From the NCBI GenBank assembly GCA_002683785.1, contig NYUB01000088.1:5160-61339 (forward strand): a stretch of DNA of 56,180 nucleotides, given 5' to 3'. How positions within the stretch are numbered: the first letter of the stretch is position 1; each line of letters opens with the position of its first letter. This DNA is from Deltaproteobacteria bacterium (GTDB taxonomy: Bacteria > SAR324 > NAC60-12). The position numbers and the translations under genes are program-made. Positions 1 to 10,264 of this stretch are shown here, piece after piece. The notes under the pieces were generated by a model. The model was not told where the DNA came from. It was given only the letters and a program-made list of their open reading frames with translations, and did no database searches.

Positions 1-2
1 CC

Positions 3-107
3 ACCATCTGCTATGCGTTCATGCAGGCGGTGGGCATGGTCAACGATCACACCACGGACTGCTTCCGATATGCTCAGTTAAAGGATGGAAGAACAACAGA
101 TTCTTGA
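3..107 (+). CDS. tag: DNA-3-methyladenine glycosylase I, C-terminal end (partial, truncated by window start)
   Basis: Frame 3 reads TICYAFMQAVGMVNDHTTDCFRYAQLKDGRTTDS*, matching the C-terminal Tag motif (YAFMQAxGxVNDH, C-F/R). Confidence 0.8.
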   Translation, partial: TICYAFMQAVGMVNDHTTDCFRYAQLKDGRTTDS

Positions 108-347
108 AATCCTTCAAAGAGGAGGAAGAATTTCATGATGCAGATTGACCGGAAGAGGAATACTCTTTTCCTGTTTCTTTAACAGTTTCGAGTTTGAATC
201 AAAAAACGGCATTAAACTGTGAAACCAAGTTCTATAGAGATGGAAACGACGGTGGATGAGTTCTGCTTTGATTCTGCTCCCTGAAACATATCGTCCATAT
301 CACCTTAACCGACTGATTTTTTGTGGTTGTCATAACTTCCTCTTTGA

Positions 348-1535
348 ATGACTCAGGAACCTTACCTTTATGAAGACTTTGCCCTGCGCCGGGCATTGAG
401 TTCCAACCTGGTCGGATTCTGCAGGCATCTCCGGAATCAAGGATTGGTCTCCGGGATTGGAGAACAGATGGACGCCCTCCGTGCTTTGGAAAGCATTCCG
501 CTCAGAGAGCAGGAACCTTTCCGCATGGCTCTTCGAACCAGTCTGGCCAAGAGCACCCAGGAGCAGGAAATCTTCGATGAGCATTTCCGTAAATTCTGGT
601 ACGTCTGGGAAAGTTCAGGAGAATTTTATCGCCAACCTCCTGGAGAAGAGGAGGAACGCTCCAAAATCCATGTCATCGATGAACGTCCCAAACCGACGTT
701 TCTCTCGATTCATGACTGGATGAATCAGGATTCGGAATCGGAGGAGGTTCAGGATTCTGCGGGTTATAGCCCCTTTGAAGTCGACACCGAACGAGATTTC
801 AGCCAATTCGGTTCAGAGGAACTGAACGAGGTGATTGCTCTGATCAATGAAATCGGGAAAAGGCTTGCGACACGCTTCAGTCGCAGGATGCGTCATTCCA
901 AAAGACATGGGCCGATGGACCTGCGACGGACGATGCGGCTAAGCCTGAGAAGGGGTGGGGAACTGATCGACCTGATGCACCATCGACGGCGCCGTCAACG
1001 GTTGAAGCTGGTGTTGCTTTGTGACGTCAGTAAATCGATGGATCTCTACAGCCGTTTCCTGATCCAGTTCATCTATGCCTTTCAGACCGTCTACCGACGC
1101 ATTGAAACCTTCGTCTTCAGTACCTCCTTGCACCGGATTACCGATCAACTGAAACAACAGTCGATGGACGAGGCGGTCGCACGGATTTCTGAAAGTGTTC
1201 CAGACTGGTCGGGAGGAACCAAGATCGGGGCTTCTCTGAAACAGTTTGTTGAGGAATATTCATTGATAGTTGTGGATCCTGCAACCGTGGTGCTGGTGAT
1301 CAGCGATGGATGGGACACGGGAGAAGTGGAAATGTTATCCGAAAGCATGTCTCATCTGAAACGCAGTGCACGATCATTGATCTGGCTGAATCCTCTCAAG
1401 GGGAGTCCGGATTATGAGCCGACCACCCGAGGGATGCAGGCGGCTCTTCCGCATCTCGACCTTTTTGCCTCGGCTCATAACCTGAATAGCCTCAGAGACT
1501 TGATGGGTGAATTGATGTTGCTTCAGAGAGGTTGA
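348..1535 (+). CDS. CoxE-like von Willebrand factor A domain protein
   Basis: 395 aa; LVLLCDVSKSMDLYSRF MIDAS-like motif followed by FSTSLHRIT, DWSGGTKIG and VVLVISDGWDTG. Confidence 0.85.
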   Translation: MTQEPYLYEDFALRRALSSNLVGFCRHLRNQGLVSGIGEQMDALRALESIPLREQEPFRMALRTSLAKSTQEQEIFDEHFRKFWYVWESSGEFYRQPPGEEEERSKIHVIDERPKPTFLSIHDWMNQDSESEEVQDSAGYSPFEVDTERDFSQFGSEELNEVIALINEIGKRLATRFSRRMRHSKRHGPMDLRRTMRLSLRRGGELIDLMHHRRRRQRLKLVLLCDVSKSMDLYSRFLIQFIYAFQTVYRRIETFVFSTSLHRITDQLKQQSMDEAVARISESVPDWSGGTKIGASLKQFVEEYSLIVVDPATVVLVISDGWDTGEVEMLSESMSHLKRSARSLIWLNPLKGSPDYEPTTRGMQAALPHLDLFASAHNLNSLRDLMGELMLLQRG

Positions 1536-1557
1536 TTCAGCTTCATTATTGGAACAA

Positions 1558-1815
1558 ATGAAATTCAATATCCGCCGTGAAGTCTGGAGGATTCAACCTC
1601 ATAAGTTTTTGCAGGCATTCTCCCAACCTGGTAACAGGGAACACCAACTCTGGTCGTTCCTCTGCAGGCTCTCACTGGAACGACAACAGGATCCCCTTCT
1701 CATTTCATCAGAAGAATTAGCCACTTCGTCTGGGCTCGATGAAGCAAACATCCGGCAGATGCTGGAAATCGCTACAAACAACGGAAGTGCAAAATTGGAG
1801 AATCCGGAAGATTGA
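1558..1815 (+). CDS. small hypothetical protein, possible helix-turn-helix-like C-terminus
   Basis: ORF MKFNIRREVWRIQPHKF... directly downstream of the VWA gene, same strand. Confidence 0.45.
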   Translation: MKFNIRREVWRIQPHKFLQAFSQPGNREHQLWSFLCRLSLERQQDPLLISSEELATSSGLDEANIRQMLEIATNNGSAKLENPED

Positions 1816-1907
1816 AAAACTTCCTGGATGACAGAAGATGAAAAAGTTGGAAATGGAGGTTCTGAAACCGAATCGACTTTTTTTACGGGACTGGAAAAAG
1901 AGGAGAA

Positions 1908-2471
1908 TCAGGCACTCCGGGAGATGACCGGAGATTCTGGATTTTCACGGAGTTCGATAATGCGGTTCAACAACCCACGCAATTCTGCAGGGTTGAGGGA
2001 TGAAATCGATTCCTTGGGTTCTGTAAGGACGTTTTTTACAAAATCCAACTGTTGTTCTTCACTGGTATATCCCAGTTGGTTCAACTGCTGCTGAAGCACA
2101 GACTCGATTCGTTGACGTAGGAAATCGGGTTTAGGTTCTTCCGCTTTGATTTCTTCATAAAAAGGTTTTTCCTCTTCATCCTTTTTTTCAAAATCAATTT
2201 CCGGAGCGGTTTCTGAGAGTTCAGAAAGATGATGTACAGAATTTTCTGGTACGACATTTTTACTTTCGTTGATTTCAGAATGCTCCTGTTCGAAAAAATC
2301 CAAAGATTTTTCGCCCCTTTCTTCCTTGATGATTAAGTTGTCCTCAAATTCGGGAAGATCCGTTTCCGGAATTTCGAGCTTCTTTTCTCCCCTTCGGCTT
2401 AGATCCAAAAAGACGATGAGACTAGTGATCACTAAACTGAAGAGACAGAAACCTAAAAGTACATAATCCAT
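1908..2471 (-). CDS. hypothetical protein with N-terminal transmembrane segment and acidic/coiled region
   Basis: 187 aa; MDYVLLGFCLFSLVITSLIVFLDLSRR N-terminal TM, then a charged region. Confidence 0.55.
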   Translation of the reverse strand: MDYVLLGFCLFSLVITSLIVFLDLSRRGEKKLEIPETDLPEFEDNLIIKEERGEKSLDFFEQEHSEINESKNVVPENSVHHLSELSETAPEIDFEKKDEEEKPFYEEIKAEEPKPDFLRQRIESVLQQQLNQLGYTSEEQQLDFVKNVLTEPKESISSLNPAELRGLLNRIIELRENPESPVISRSA

Positions 2472-2649
2472 TTTCAGATATCATTAAGTGTTTTGTTTAA
2501 TGTTTTGCACGAAGCAGACCATAAACAAAGTTTTTTTAATGGTAGATCCATCGAGAAAGCACCATTTGGACAAGCATAGGTCCACCCTTTTGAACAGAAT
2601 GGGGTTTTTAATAAATCCCTTTTCACGTCATGGGTTTAAGCCTGTTTTC

Positions 2650-2664
2650 TGGCATTGAAATTGT
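2650..2664 (+). promoter_or_regulatory. possible sigma-54 -24/-12 element upstream of flgI
   Basis: TGGCAT-TGAAA-TTGT compared with TGGCAC-N5-TTGC; one mismatch in each half. Confidence 0.3.
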
Positions 2665-2681
2665 ATTAACTAAACGGCGTT

Positions 2682-3848
2682 ATGTTAGAACTGTATAAAT
2701 TGTTTAGACGAATGCACATAAAACTGCGTCATCCTAAGACTTTAATGAAGATGATTTTCAGGCTACAGGTCCTGTTCCTCCTCTGCCTGCTTCCTGCGAC
2801 CCTGTGGGCGGTGAGGGTCAAAGACATTGCATCACTCCGGGGTGCACGTGACAACCAGTTGATCGGCTTCGGCATCGTCGTTGGTCTCGATGGCACCGGA
2901 GATTCTGCAGAAAGCCTGCTTTCAAGAAAACCGGTCATCAATGCCCTCGAGCGGATCGGCATCAGCCTCGAGAGCACGGACATTGCCGGGCGAAGTCTGG
3001 CGGCAGTCTGGCTGACGGCCACTCTTCCACCTTTTGCAAAATCCGGACAACGTCTGGATGTGACGGCAGCCACGATTGGAGATTCGATCTCCCTCAGAGG
3101 CGGTGTTTTGATCATGACCCCGATGCGGGGACCAAACCGGCTTGTCTATGCAGTGGCTCAGGGGCCAATCGCAGGAATTCCAAGAGGCGTCAGTCGGGCA
3201 GATGCTCTGCCTGCAGAAGAATTGGTGAACCTTCCCATTGGTCAGAGAATGGTTGCGTCCGTTGGAACGATTCCTGGAGGAGCCATCGTGGAACGTGAAA
3301 TCAACCTGAATCTGAACAGCCGCGCCAGGATCTACATGAACCTGCGATCACCGGATTTCACGACCGCCTTCCGTTTGGCCAAACTGATCAATCAGACCCT
3401 CGGAATCCGCAGTGCACGTGCCAAGGATGCTGGAACCGTGGAAATATCTGTTCCTGACAGTTATCTCGGTAATACCGTTGAACTTGTTTCCTATATTGAA
3501 AATCTTGAAATCTCTCCTGACAAAACAGCACAGGTGGTGCTCGATGAACGTTCCGGAACCGTGGTCATGGGAGGCAGTGTTCGTATTTCACCAATTGCGA
3601 TTTCCCAAAATGGACTGAGCATGCAAGTCAAACTGCCAACTCCTGAAGCTCAGGAAGGGGTCGAAAACCAGGCTGCTGCAGATGCAAACACCTTACGTTC
3701 CGATGTGTTCCTCCTCAAAGGAGGTGCCGATCTGAAGGAAATAGTGGATGGTTTCAATAAAATAGGGGCTTCAAGCCGAGATTTGATCGAAGTCCTCAAA
3801 GCAGTCAAGGCTGCAGGCGCACTCCATGCCAACCTCGTCATTCGCTAA
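2682..3848 (+). CDS. flgI: flagellar basal body P-ring protein FlgI (true start probably about 2745, before the signal peptide)
   Basis: VRVKDIASLRGARDNQLIGFGIVVGLDGTGDS, DERSGTVVMGGSVRISPIAI and LKAVKAAGALHANLVIR are hallmark FlgI motifs. Confidence 0.97.
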   Translation: MLELYKLFRRMHIKLRHPKTLMKMIFRLQVLFLLCLLPATLWAVRVKDIASLRGARDNQLIGFGIVVGLDGTGDSAESLLSRKPVINALERIGISLESTDIAGRSLAAVWLTATLPPFAKSGQRLDVTAATIGDSISLRGGVLIMTPMRGPNRLVYAVAQGPIAGIPRGVSRADALPAEELVNLPIGQRMVASVGTIPGGAIVEREINLNLNSRARIYMNLRSPDFTTAFRLAKLINQTLGIRSARAKDAGTVEISVPDSYLGNTVELVSYIENLEISPDKTAQVVLDERSGTVVMGGSVRISPIAISQNGLSMQVKLPTPEAQEGVENQAAADANTLRSDVFLLKGGADLKEIVDGFNKIGASSRDLIEVLKAVKAAGALHANLVIR

Positions 3849-3852
3849 ATCA

Positions 3853-4182
3853 ATGAATCCCATTTCTCCCAATTCTCTCAATCTGAGTGATCTGCTCTCC
3901 AAACAACGTCTGGAACGTCTTGAACAGAGAACTCCTGCTAAGAACACGGAGGATGCGAAGCTGCTTGAGGCTGCGAATGAATTCGAAGTGCTCCTGGTGC
4001 AGCAGATGATGAAATCCATGCGTTCTACCAGTTTTGAATCCGGACTTGTGAATAAGTCAGAAGGCGAGAAAGTTTTTCAAAGCATGCTGGATGAACAGTA
4101 TGCACGTCTGAGCACTCAATCCAGTGGAATGGGACTGGGTGAGATGATCTATCAGGAATACCGTTCCCATTTGAAAAAATGA
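3853..4182 (+). CDS. flgJ: FlgJ N-terminal-type rod-binding protein (no muramidase domain)
   Basis: AANEFEVLLVQQMMKSMRST...EKVFQSMLDEQYARLSTQSSGMGLGEMIYQ. Confidence 0.85.
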   Translation: MNPISPNSLNLSDLLSKQRLERLEQRTPAKNTEDAKLLEAANEFEVLLVQQMMKSMRSTSFESGLVNKSEGEKVFQSMLDEQYARLSTQSSGMGLGEMIYQEYRSHLKK

Positions 4183-4509
4183 TCGAAAAAAACCTTCAAG
4201 TTTTCCCCTGCAATGCCGATATATATGTCAGGAACGCTGAATCCCTGAATCCATCAGGACTTTCCAGTCCCGGTGAATCAAGGCCAGCGAACCTCGGATG
4301 GACATGGAAGATCCGTCTGTCGAAGACATTCGCTGCAGTCTCTTGCCTTGGCAAAAGACCAGACGCTGAACTGTTTTCGAAGTCATATAAACCAGGCTTC
4401 CCTGAAGGAGGGTGCTTGCGTAAGGCACGGAGCAGGAGTATGCTGAACCGGATGCCGGAATGCAGACACTGATTCCGGAAACGAAGCCAATCAGCCTAAA
4501 GAGGTGGTT

Positions 4510-4800
4510 ATGAAGGTCACAGGCCAACAACCCGCAGTGCTCCAGGACATTAAAGGAGGACAGCGGAAAGAAGCTGATCAGGCCCATCTCAAAGATGGAC
4601 CACCATCAGCAGATGATTCGGTGAAGACTACGTCTTTCGCCATGGATAAGTTGAAACTCCGCATTTCCGCGGAACCTGAAGTACGCTCTGAGAAGGTCGC
4701 CGAGCTCAAGGCCCAGATCAAGAGTGGTGAATACCAGGTAGATCCCCAGAAGCTGGCAGGCAACATGTTGCTTGACTCTCTTCGGGAGGACACCGTTTGA
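4510..4800 (+). CDS. flgM: anti-sigma-28 factor FlgM
   Basis: C-terminal RSEKVAELKAQIKSGEYQVDPQKLAGNMLLDSL is characteristic; located in a flagellar operon. Confidence 0.85.
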   Translation: MKVTGQQPAVLQDIKGGQRKEADQAHLKDGPPSADDSVKTTSFAMDKLKLRISAEPEVRSEKVAELKAQIKSGEYQVDPQKLAGNMLLDSLREDTV

Positions 4801-4890
4801 CAACGGACCTTCTCCGGAATCCTCTTCGGTTTCTCCTGTTTCCGGAGGGATGGAGGATTTCCGGGGGATCTCCCCTCATCAAGAAAGGCC

Positions 4891-5385
4891 ATGAACGCCC
4901 AGCTTGAAGAACTGCTTTCCATCCTGCAGCAGGAAGTGGAGCATCATGAGAAGCTCCTGCAACTGCTTCAGGAGGAAGCGGAGGGATTTGGAATCCTCAG
5001 TGCGTCCGAAATGCTTCGGCTACAAAGCCGCAAGCTGCAGCAGACGCGTCTGATCGCCAAGTTGGAAACCCGGCGGATTGCTGTGGTTGAGGAAATGTCC
5101 GGAGACTTCGAAGAAGCATCCGAGTCCCTTAGCCTAAGCAGTATCATTCGTCAGGTGTCGCAGGAATGGGCCACCCCTCTCCAAGCGTGCTTCAACCGTT
5201 TAAAAGAATTGATTGCTGAAATCCGGGACGCTGCCGAAATCAACGGGGAGCAGTCTGCTTCACGTTTGAAATCGATACAAACGTCTCTGCATTTTTTTTC
5301 AAAACTGCAGGGAAGCCAGCAGCTTTATTCCGGTAACGGCCAGCTTCATTCGGCCGACAGCAAAATTACCCGTGCCTCGGTCTAG
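4891..5385 (+). CDS. flgN: flagellar chaperone FlgN-like
   Basis: Helical protein between flgM and flgK: LLSILQQEVEHHEKLLQLLQEEAEGF. Confidence 0.75.
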   Translation: MNAQLEELLSILQQEVEHHEKLLQLLQEEAEGFGILSASEMLRLQSRKLQQTRLIAKLETRRIAVVEEMSGDFEEASESLSLSSIIRQVSQEWATPLQACFNRLKELIAEIRDAAEINGEQSASRLKSIQTSLHFFSKLQGSQQLYSGNGQLHSADSKITRASV

Positions 5386-5427
5386 GTTCGGAAAAACGGT
5401 TGTTGAAATTAAAAACACGCTGTTGAC

Positions 5428-7119
5428 ATGCCGTCACTGAACAGCTCCCTCAATATGGGTCAGCGCGCCCTGTCGATGAACCAGCGCGCGATGCATACGT
5501 CGGGGCATAATATTGCCAATCAGCAGACCGAAGGCTTTTCACGCCAACAGGTCACCACTCAGTCTGCTCCTGCCGATCCTCTGGGGTTGGGACGTGGAGC
5601 GGAAGCCCAGCCTACCACTCGGGTTTTTGATCATTTCGTCCAGAAAAAAATCCTTCAGGAAAATCCACGTACCGGAGTGTTTCACACCCGTGAGGATTAT
5701 CTGAACAAAATTGAAATGCTGCTCAACGAACTAGAAGGCAATGGGTTGAACCAGGCCATGAACGATTATTGGAATGCATGGAGCCAGTTGTCCAGTCAGC
5801 CTGAATCGGACGCCGCAAGAGCCCAGTTGCGTGAAGTAGGAGATGTCCTGGCACGAAGGTTTCGGGAGCTTCATGGGCGTTTTGAAGGACTGCGTCATGA
5901 AATCAATGGACGCCTGCAACAGTCCATCAAGCAGATCAATGAACTGGGACTCAAGATCACTGAATTCAACCGTCAGATCCTGACCTACGAATCTGGACAG
6001 CGTAATGCCAACGATCTGAGGGACGCCAGGGATCACGCGATTGAAGAGCTTTCACGGCTGGTGGATGTCAATTCCTATGAAGACCGTAACGGAAACGTCA
6101 CCGTGATCATCGGTAGGGATTGGACTTTGGCTCAGAGCAGGAATTTTTTCCCTCTTGAAGCAACTATGAAGGGAGGGGAAACGGGGATGCTGAGTATCGA
6201 CGGAGTCTCTTCCCACGACAGCCGGAGGGATCTGACACAGATCTTCCGTGAAGGAGAAATGACAGAGCTGATTCGTCTTCGTGATGAAACCCTCGTGGAC
6301 TACATGCACCAGATTGATGAACTCGCCTTCTCGATTACTGGAGAAGTGAATCGGCTGCATTCCACCGGAACCGGGTTGAATTCTGCAGTGGATATGATGA
6401 AAAGTACTTTTGGTTTGAGGAATCAGGCCATGAATGAACCTCTGCCTTTCATCCGCGACGGAATATTCCAAGTGCATCTGGTGGACCGCGAGAATGAGAT
6501 CCTCGAAACCTATGAGGTGGAAATCCAGGCAGGTGTCGATACCCTTCCCGACATTGTGAGCAGGATCAACCTCACCGTTAATGATCCGGAATTGCTCAAG
6601 GCTTCACTCGAGGAAGACGGATCGATGATCCTTCAGTCAGGAAACAACCGGCGTTTTATTTTTGGTGAAGACCAGACGGGTGTGACCCAGGTTTTAGGTT
6701 TCAACGGTTTTTTTGAAACCCTTAAGGGAGCTGAAGACATCCGGCTTAATGACAAAATCCAGAAACACCCGAATCACATTTCCAGCGGGCGTGACCTGAT
6801 CCCCGGAGACAACCGTGTTGCCTTGGAAATTGCAAAACTTCCTACAATGCCCATCATGCGTGACGGAACGATGACTTTTGGGGAATACTTCAGTTCGATC
6901 ATTACCGACCTTGGTCTCAAGGTACGACGCAACCAGTCGGAAATGAAACAACAGGACAACATGATCCAGCAGTTCAAGGAAATTCGAAGTTCGATCAGTT
7001 CGGTCAACATGGATGAAGAATTGACGAACATGGTTCAGTACCAGAAAGCCTATGAAGCATCAGCACGCTTTCTCGGTACTGTTGATGAGATGATGGAAAC
7101 CGTGATCAACATGAAGTAA
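5428..7119 (+). CDS. flgK: flagellar hook-associated protein 1
   Basis: N-term SLNMGQRALSMNQRAMHTSGHNIANQQTEGFSRQ; C-term MDEELTNMVQYQKAYEASARFLGTVDEMMETVINM. Confidence 0.97.
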   Translation: MPSLNSSLNMGQRALSMNQRAMHTSGHNIANQQTEGFSRQQVTTQSAPADPLGLGRGAEAQPTTRVFDHFVQKKILQENPRTGVFHTREDYLNKIEMLLNELEGNGLNQAMNDYWNAWSQLSSQPESDAARAQLREVGDVLARRFRELHGRFEGLRHEINGRLQQSIKQINELGLKITEFNRQILTYESGQRNANDLRDARDHAIEELSRLVDVNSYEDRNGNVTVIIGRDWTLAQSRNFFPLEATMKGGETGMLSIDGVSSHDSRRDLTQIFREGEMTELIRLRDETLVDYMHQIDELAFSITGEVNRLHSTGTGLNSAVDMMKSTFGLRNQAMNEPLPFIRDGIFQVHLVDRENEILETYEVEIQAGVDTLPDIVSRINLTVNDPELLKASLEEDGSMILQSGNNRRFIFGEDQTGVTQVLGFNGFFETLKGAEDIRLNDKIQKHPNHISSGRDLIPGDNRVALEIAKLPTMPIMRDGTMTFGEYFSSIITDLGLKVRRNQSEMKQQDNMIQQFKEIRSSISSVNMDEELTNMVQYQKAYEASARFLGTVDEMMETVINMK

Positions 7120-7122
7120 TCG

Positions 7123-8424
7123 ATGCGAGTCACTGAAGTCAGCAAACGTGAACAGGTCCTGGACAATATCCAGAAAACCTCCTCACGTCTGCAGGATGCA
7201 CAGATGCAAATGGCCACCGGGCAGAGGATCAATAAACCCTCTGACGATCCCGTTGGCACCGCAAAGATGCAGGACATCGTTTCAACCATGTCCGGTCAGG
7301 AGCAGACCGTCCGCAATATTTCCGACAACATCACTGGGTTGCAGTATGCCGAGAAGGAAATCACTCATATGGCAGAGTTGCTTGGACGTGCAAAAACCCT
7401 GGCCATTTCCCAGTCTGGTTCGGATGCCAATGAAGAATCGCGGTTGATGGTTGCCCGTGAATTTGGCGCTCTCCGGGAATCACTCTTTGATGCAGGAAAT
7501 TCCAGAAGTGGGAAGCTCTACCTCTTTTCTGGTCTTAAATCGCTTTCTCCGGCCTTGAAAAAGAATTCGATACTTCAGCCTTCGAAGGTTGAAACCCGGG
7601 GGATCATTCAGAAAGACATCCGAGATCTGATCGACATCGACCAGTACCGTGCCGTTTTTGAAGGTCATTCAAACAACGAATACCGACTGAAAATCACCAA
7701 AGGCGGTCCCTGGGGGCAGGCACGTTGTCAGATTTCGGATGATGGTGGCCGAACCTGGGCCAAAGAACAGGTACTTCGGCCAGTAACCGCTATGTACAAC
7801 CCCGAGGGTAAACCCGATGATCTGGTGAAGCTGAAATTTTCTGATGAACAGGGGCTCCTCGGCAACACCATTCCAGGATATTTTGATTTCACAAAGGAAG
7901 TTTCCGAAGACGTTGATGCTGAATCGCTCGGGCTTGTTTTTCCGGTTGGAATGGAGTTCATAGGAAGGCCGAATCCAGAAATATCCTACATTGGTGCCAA
8001 CGATAAAAAAGAAGTCCTGATCGCTGACGGAATCGCAAGCCCGGTGCAGGTGACAGCAAAGGAATTGATGCTATCGCAGGAGGAAGGAGGGGTGGATATC
8101 TTCTCCATGTTGACCTCCCTGGAGCGCGCCATGCTGGAAAACGATGGCACCGCCCTTGCACTACGTTTAAAAGAGCTGGATCAAGCGCTGGAACAGGTTC
8201 TCAAACGGCAGGCCGATATCGGCAACACCGTGAGAGAGTTTGAAACAGCCCTGGCAAAGATCGAGTCTCTAAAATTTGAACAGGAACGGAGATTGTCAGA
8301 AATCCGCGACAGTGATTTGGCCGAAACGGTCATTGAAGTCAAAACCGCGGAAGCTAATAATCGATTAGCCCTTGATACAGGGAGCAAGTTGATTCAGCCG
8401 ACTCTGAGTGATTTTCTCCGATAA
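7123..8424 (+). CDS. flgL: flagellar hook-associated protein 3
   Basis: Flagellin-type N-term QKTSSRLQDAQMQMATGQRINKPSDDPVGT; C-term DLAETVIEVKTAEANNRLALDTGSKLIQPTLSDFL. Confidence 0.95.
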   Translation: MRVTEVSKREQVLDNIQKTSSRLQDAQMQMATGQRINKPSDDPVGTAKMQDIVSTMSGQEQTVRNISDNITGLQYAEKEITHMAELLGRAKTLAISQSGSDANEESRLMVAREFGALRESLFDAGNSRSGKLYLFSGLKSLSPALKKNSILQPSKVETRGIIQKDIRDLIDIDQYRAVFEGHSNNEYRLKITKGGPWGQARCQISDDGGRTWAKEQVLRPVTAMYNPEGKPDDLVKLKFSDEQGLLGNTIPGYFDFTKEVSEDVDAESLGLVFPVGMEFIGRPNPEISYIGANDKKEVLIADGIASPVQVTAKELMLSQEEGGVDIFSMLTSLERAMLENDGTALALRLKELDQALEQVLKRQADIGNTVREFETALAKIESLKFEQERRLSEIRDSDLAETVIEVKTAEANNRLALDTGSKLIQPTLSDFLR

Positions 8425-8529
8425 GCTACCGGAGTTCGACTGAATCCAGCGGGCCCGGTTCAACGAATCAGGCGCCCGTTTTACATGTGTTCAAAACGGT
8501 CTGCCTGACCATTTGCATCAGGCAGAAGA

Positions 8530-8754
8530 ATGCTGATACTGACAAGGAAGTCGGGTGAGAGCATCACGATTGGAGATGATGTCAAGATCACGGTCATCGA
8601 AGTCAAGGGCAAGCAAGTCCGGATTGGAATCGATGCACCAAGAAACTACATCATTCATCGTGAGGAAGTGTACATTCGTATTCAGGAAGAAAATAAACGA
8701 GCAGCAGAAAAAACCCCAGTCTCTTTGAAGGGATTCAAAGGTCTTTTCGGCTGA
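8530..8754 (+). CDS. csrA: carbon storage regulator CsrA
   Basis: [48 protein letters not shown]. Confidence 0.98.
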   Translation: MLILTRKSGESITIGDDVKITVIEVKGKQVRIGIDAPRNYIIHREEVYIRIQEENKRAAEKTPVSLKGFKGLFG

Positions 8755-8816
8755 AATTTCAGGAATTGAAACCTTTAAGCACTGCTTAAAATCACAACAC
8801 CTTGTCGAGTAAAACC

Positions 8817-9308
8817 ATGCTGATTCAAACCACACGTTTTGGTGAAGTAGAAATCCAGGACCAGGACATTCTGACATTCCCCTCTGGAATGCTCGGCTTT
8901 TCTGCTGAACGACATTTCGTCATGATAGAAGACGAAATGGGATCCCCCTTTCAGTGGTTGCAATCGGTGGAAAGGCAGGATCTGGCCTTCGTCACCATCA
9001 ATCCTGAAACTGCCGTTTCTGGATTCAGTCTTGATATCACTGTGGACCACATGAATAAACTGGACACGGAAGAAGTTGAAGACTTGAACGTCCGGGTGAT
9101 CGTCACCATGGCTAAAAAGCTGGAGGATGTGACCATCAATCTGCAGGGGCCGTTGCTCTTGAATTTCAATAAAAAACTGGGATTGCAATTCGTGGTGGCA
9201 GATGGACGTTACAACACACGTCATCCCCTTTTTGGAGACCGTCTGAATCTCGGTGCAGTTCAGCAGACCGAAGAAAAAGATCAGCAGGAAATCGCTCAGG
9301 CAGGCTGA
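8817..9308 (+). CDS. fliW: flagellar assembly factor FliW
   Basis: TTRFGEVEIQDQDILTFPSGMLGFSAERHFVM and NLQGPLLLNFNKKLGLQFVVADGRYNTRHPL; next to csrA. Confidence 0.95.
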   Translation: MLIQTTRFGEVEIQDQDILTFPSGMLGFSAERHFVMIEDEMGSPFQWLQSVERQDLAFVTINPETAVSGFSLDITVDHMNKLDTEEVEDLNVRVIVTMAKKLEDVTINLQGPLLLNFNKKLGLQFVVADGRYNTRHPLFGDRLNLGAVQQTEEKDQQEIAQAG

Positions 9309-9570
9309 AGCAGTGTTTAGGGTGGGTTTCTGAACAGCCCTTTACAGTCATCATCGTGATCCCTGATAGCCCAAAGCCACTGGGCATTATTCAAAAATAT
9401 TCCTGGTTCGGGGCCTTCCCATTACCATCCAAATTCCACCCTTTAACGGTTCTTTTTGATTCTCATTCGAGAAAAACTTTCATCAGGGATTTTTCCCGTG
9501 ATATCTTGGGTTTTCTCAGCCGTGTTTTTTAAGTCATTCAACGAATTATTTTCAAATAGACAACGGTTTT

Positions 9571-10257
9571 TTGGAAACTGAAGAGCCACTCCTTAATGTT
9601 TCGGATGTCAGGGCAATTCTCGAAGCCCGAGGATTGTCTGTGGCTGAAGGATCCTGGGAAAAAATGGAAAACTGGGTGGAAATCCTGGAAGTCCTGAATC
9701 GTCGTGTCAATTTGGTTTCACGACAGGAAATTCCAAGAATCTGGAGCAGACACCTGCTTCCCTGCCTGTCTCTGTTGAAATTGCGTGATATTCCAAATGG
9801 AATCGAATTCTGTGATTTTGGAAGTGGTGGAGGTTTCCCGGGGATTCCCCTGGCCATCTGTCGGCCAGACCTGCGGATGGTTCTGCTTGATGCACGGCGA
9901 AGGAAGTGCGATGCACTTGAAGAAATGACTGAAGCTCTTGGCCTGGAGAATGTCGAGGTGGTATGGGGGCGTGGCGAGGAACTTGGAAAAACAAAAGCCT
10001 GGCGGAGACGATTTTCTGCCATCAGTGCCAGAGCGGTTGCATCCCTGGAACGGATTGAAGCATGGACTCGGGAAATACGTCAAGCTGATGCAGAAATCCA
10101 TATTTTTAAAGGAGGCGACCTGGAGGAGGAATACAAAGCACTCAAAAAAAACCGGCCAGACGCCAGGTTGAACCAGACCCTCCTGGATTTTGACGAATTT
10201 CCCTTTTTAAGAGAAAACCAAAAATACCTCATCACTTTGACTTTCCCATCCAAATAA
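9571..10257 (+). CDS. rsmG: 16S rRNA (guanine527-N7)-methyltransferase RsmG (GidB)
   Basis: NRRVNLVSRQEIPRIWSRHLLPCL, CDFGSGGGFPGIPLAI, SARAVASL. Confidence 0.93.
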   Translation: METEEPLLNVSDVRAILEARGLSVAEGSWEKMENWVEILEVLNRRVNLVSRQEIPRIWSRHLLPCLSLLKLRDIPNGIEFCDFGSGGGFPGIPLAICRPDLRMVLLDARRRKCDALEEMTEALGLENVEVVWGRGEELGKTKAWRRRFSAISARAVASLERIEAWTREIRQADAEIHIFKGGDLEEEYKALKKNRPDARLNQTLLDFDEFPFLRENQKYLITLTFPSK

Positions 10258-10264
10258 AAAAATC

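Noticed and set aside
8450-8500. Possible terminator between flgL and csrA (CGGGC...GCCCGTTTT)
   Set aside because: Only a 5-bp stem with a long loop; too weak to call.
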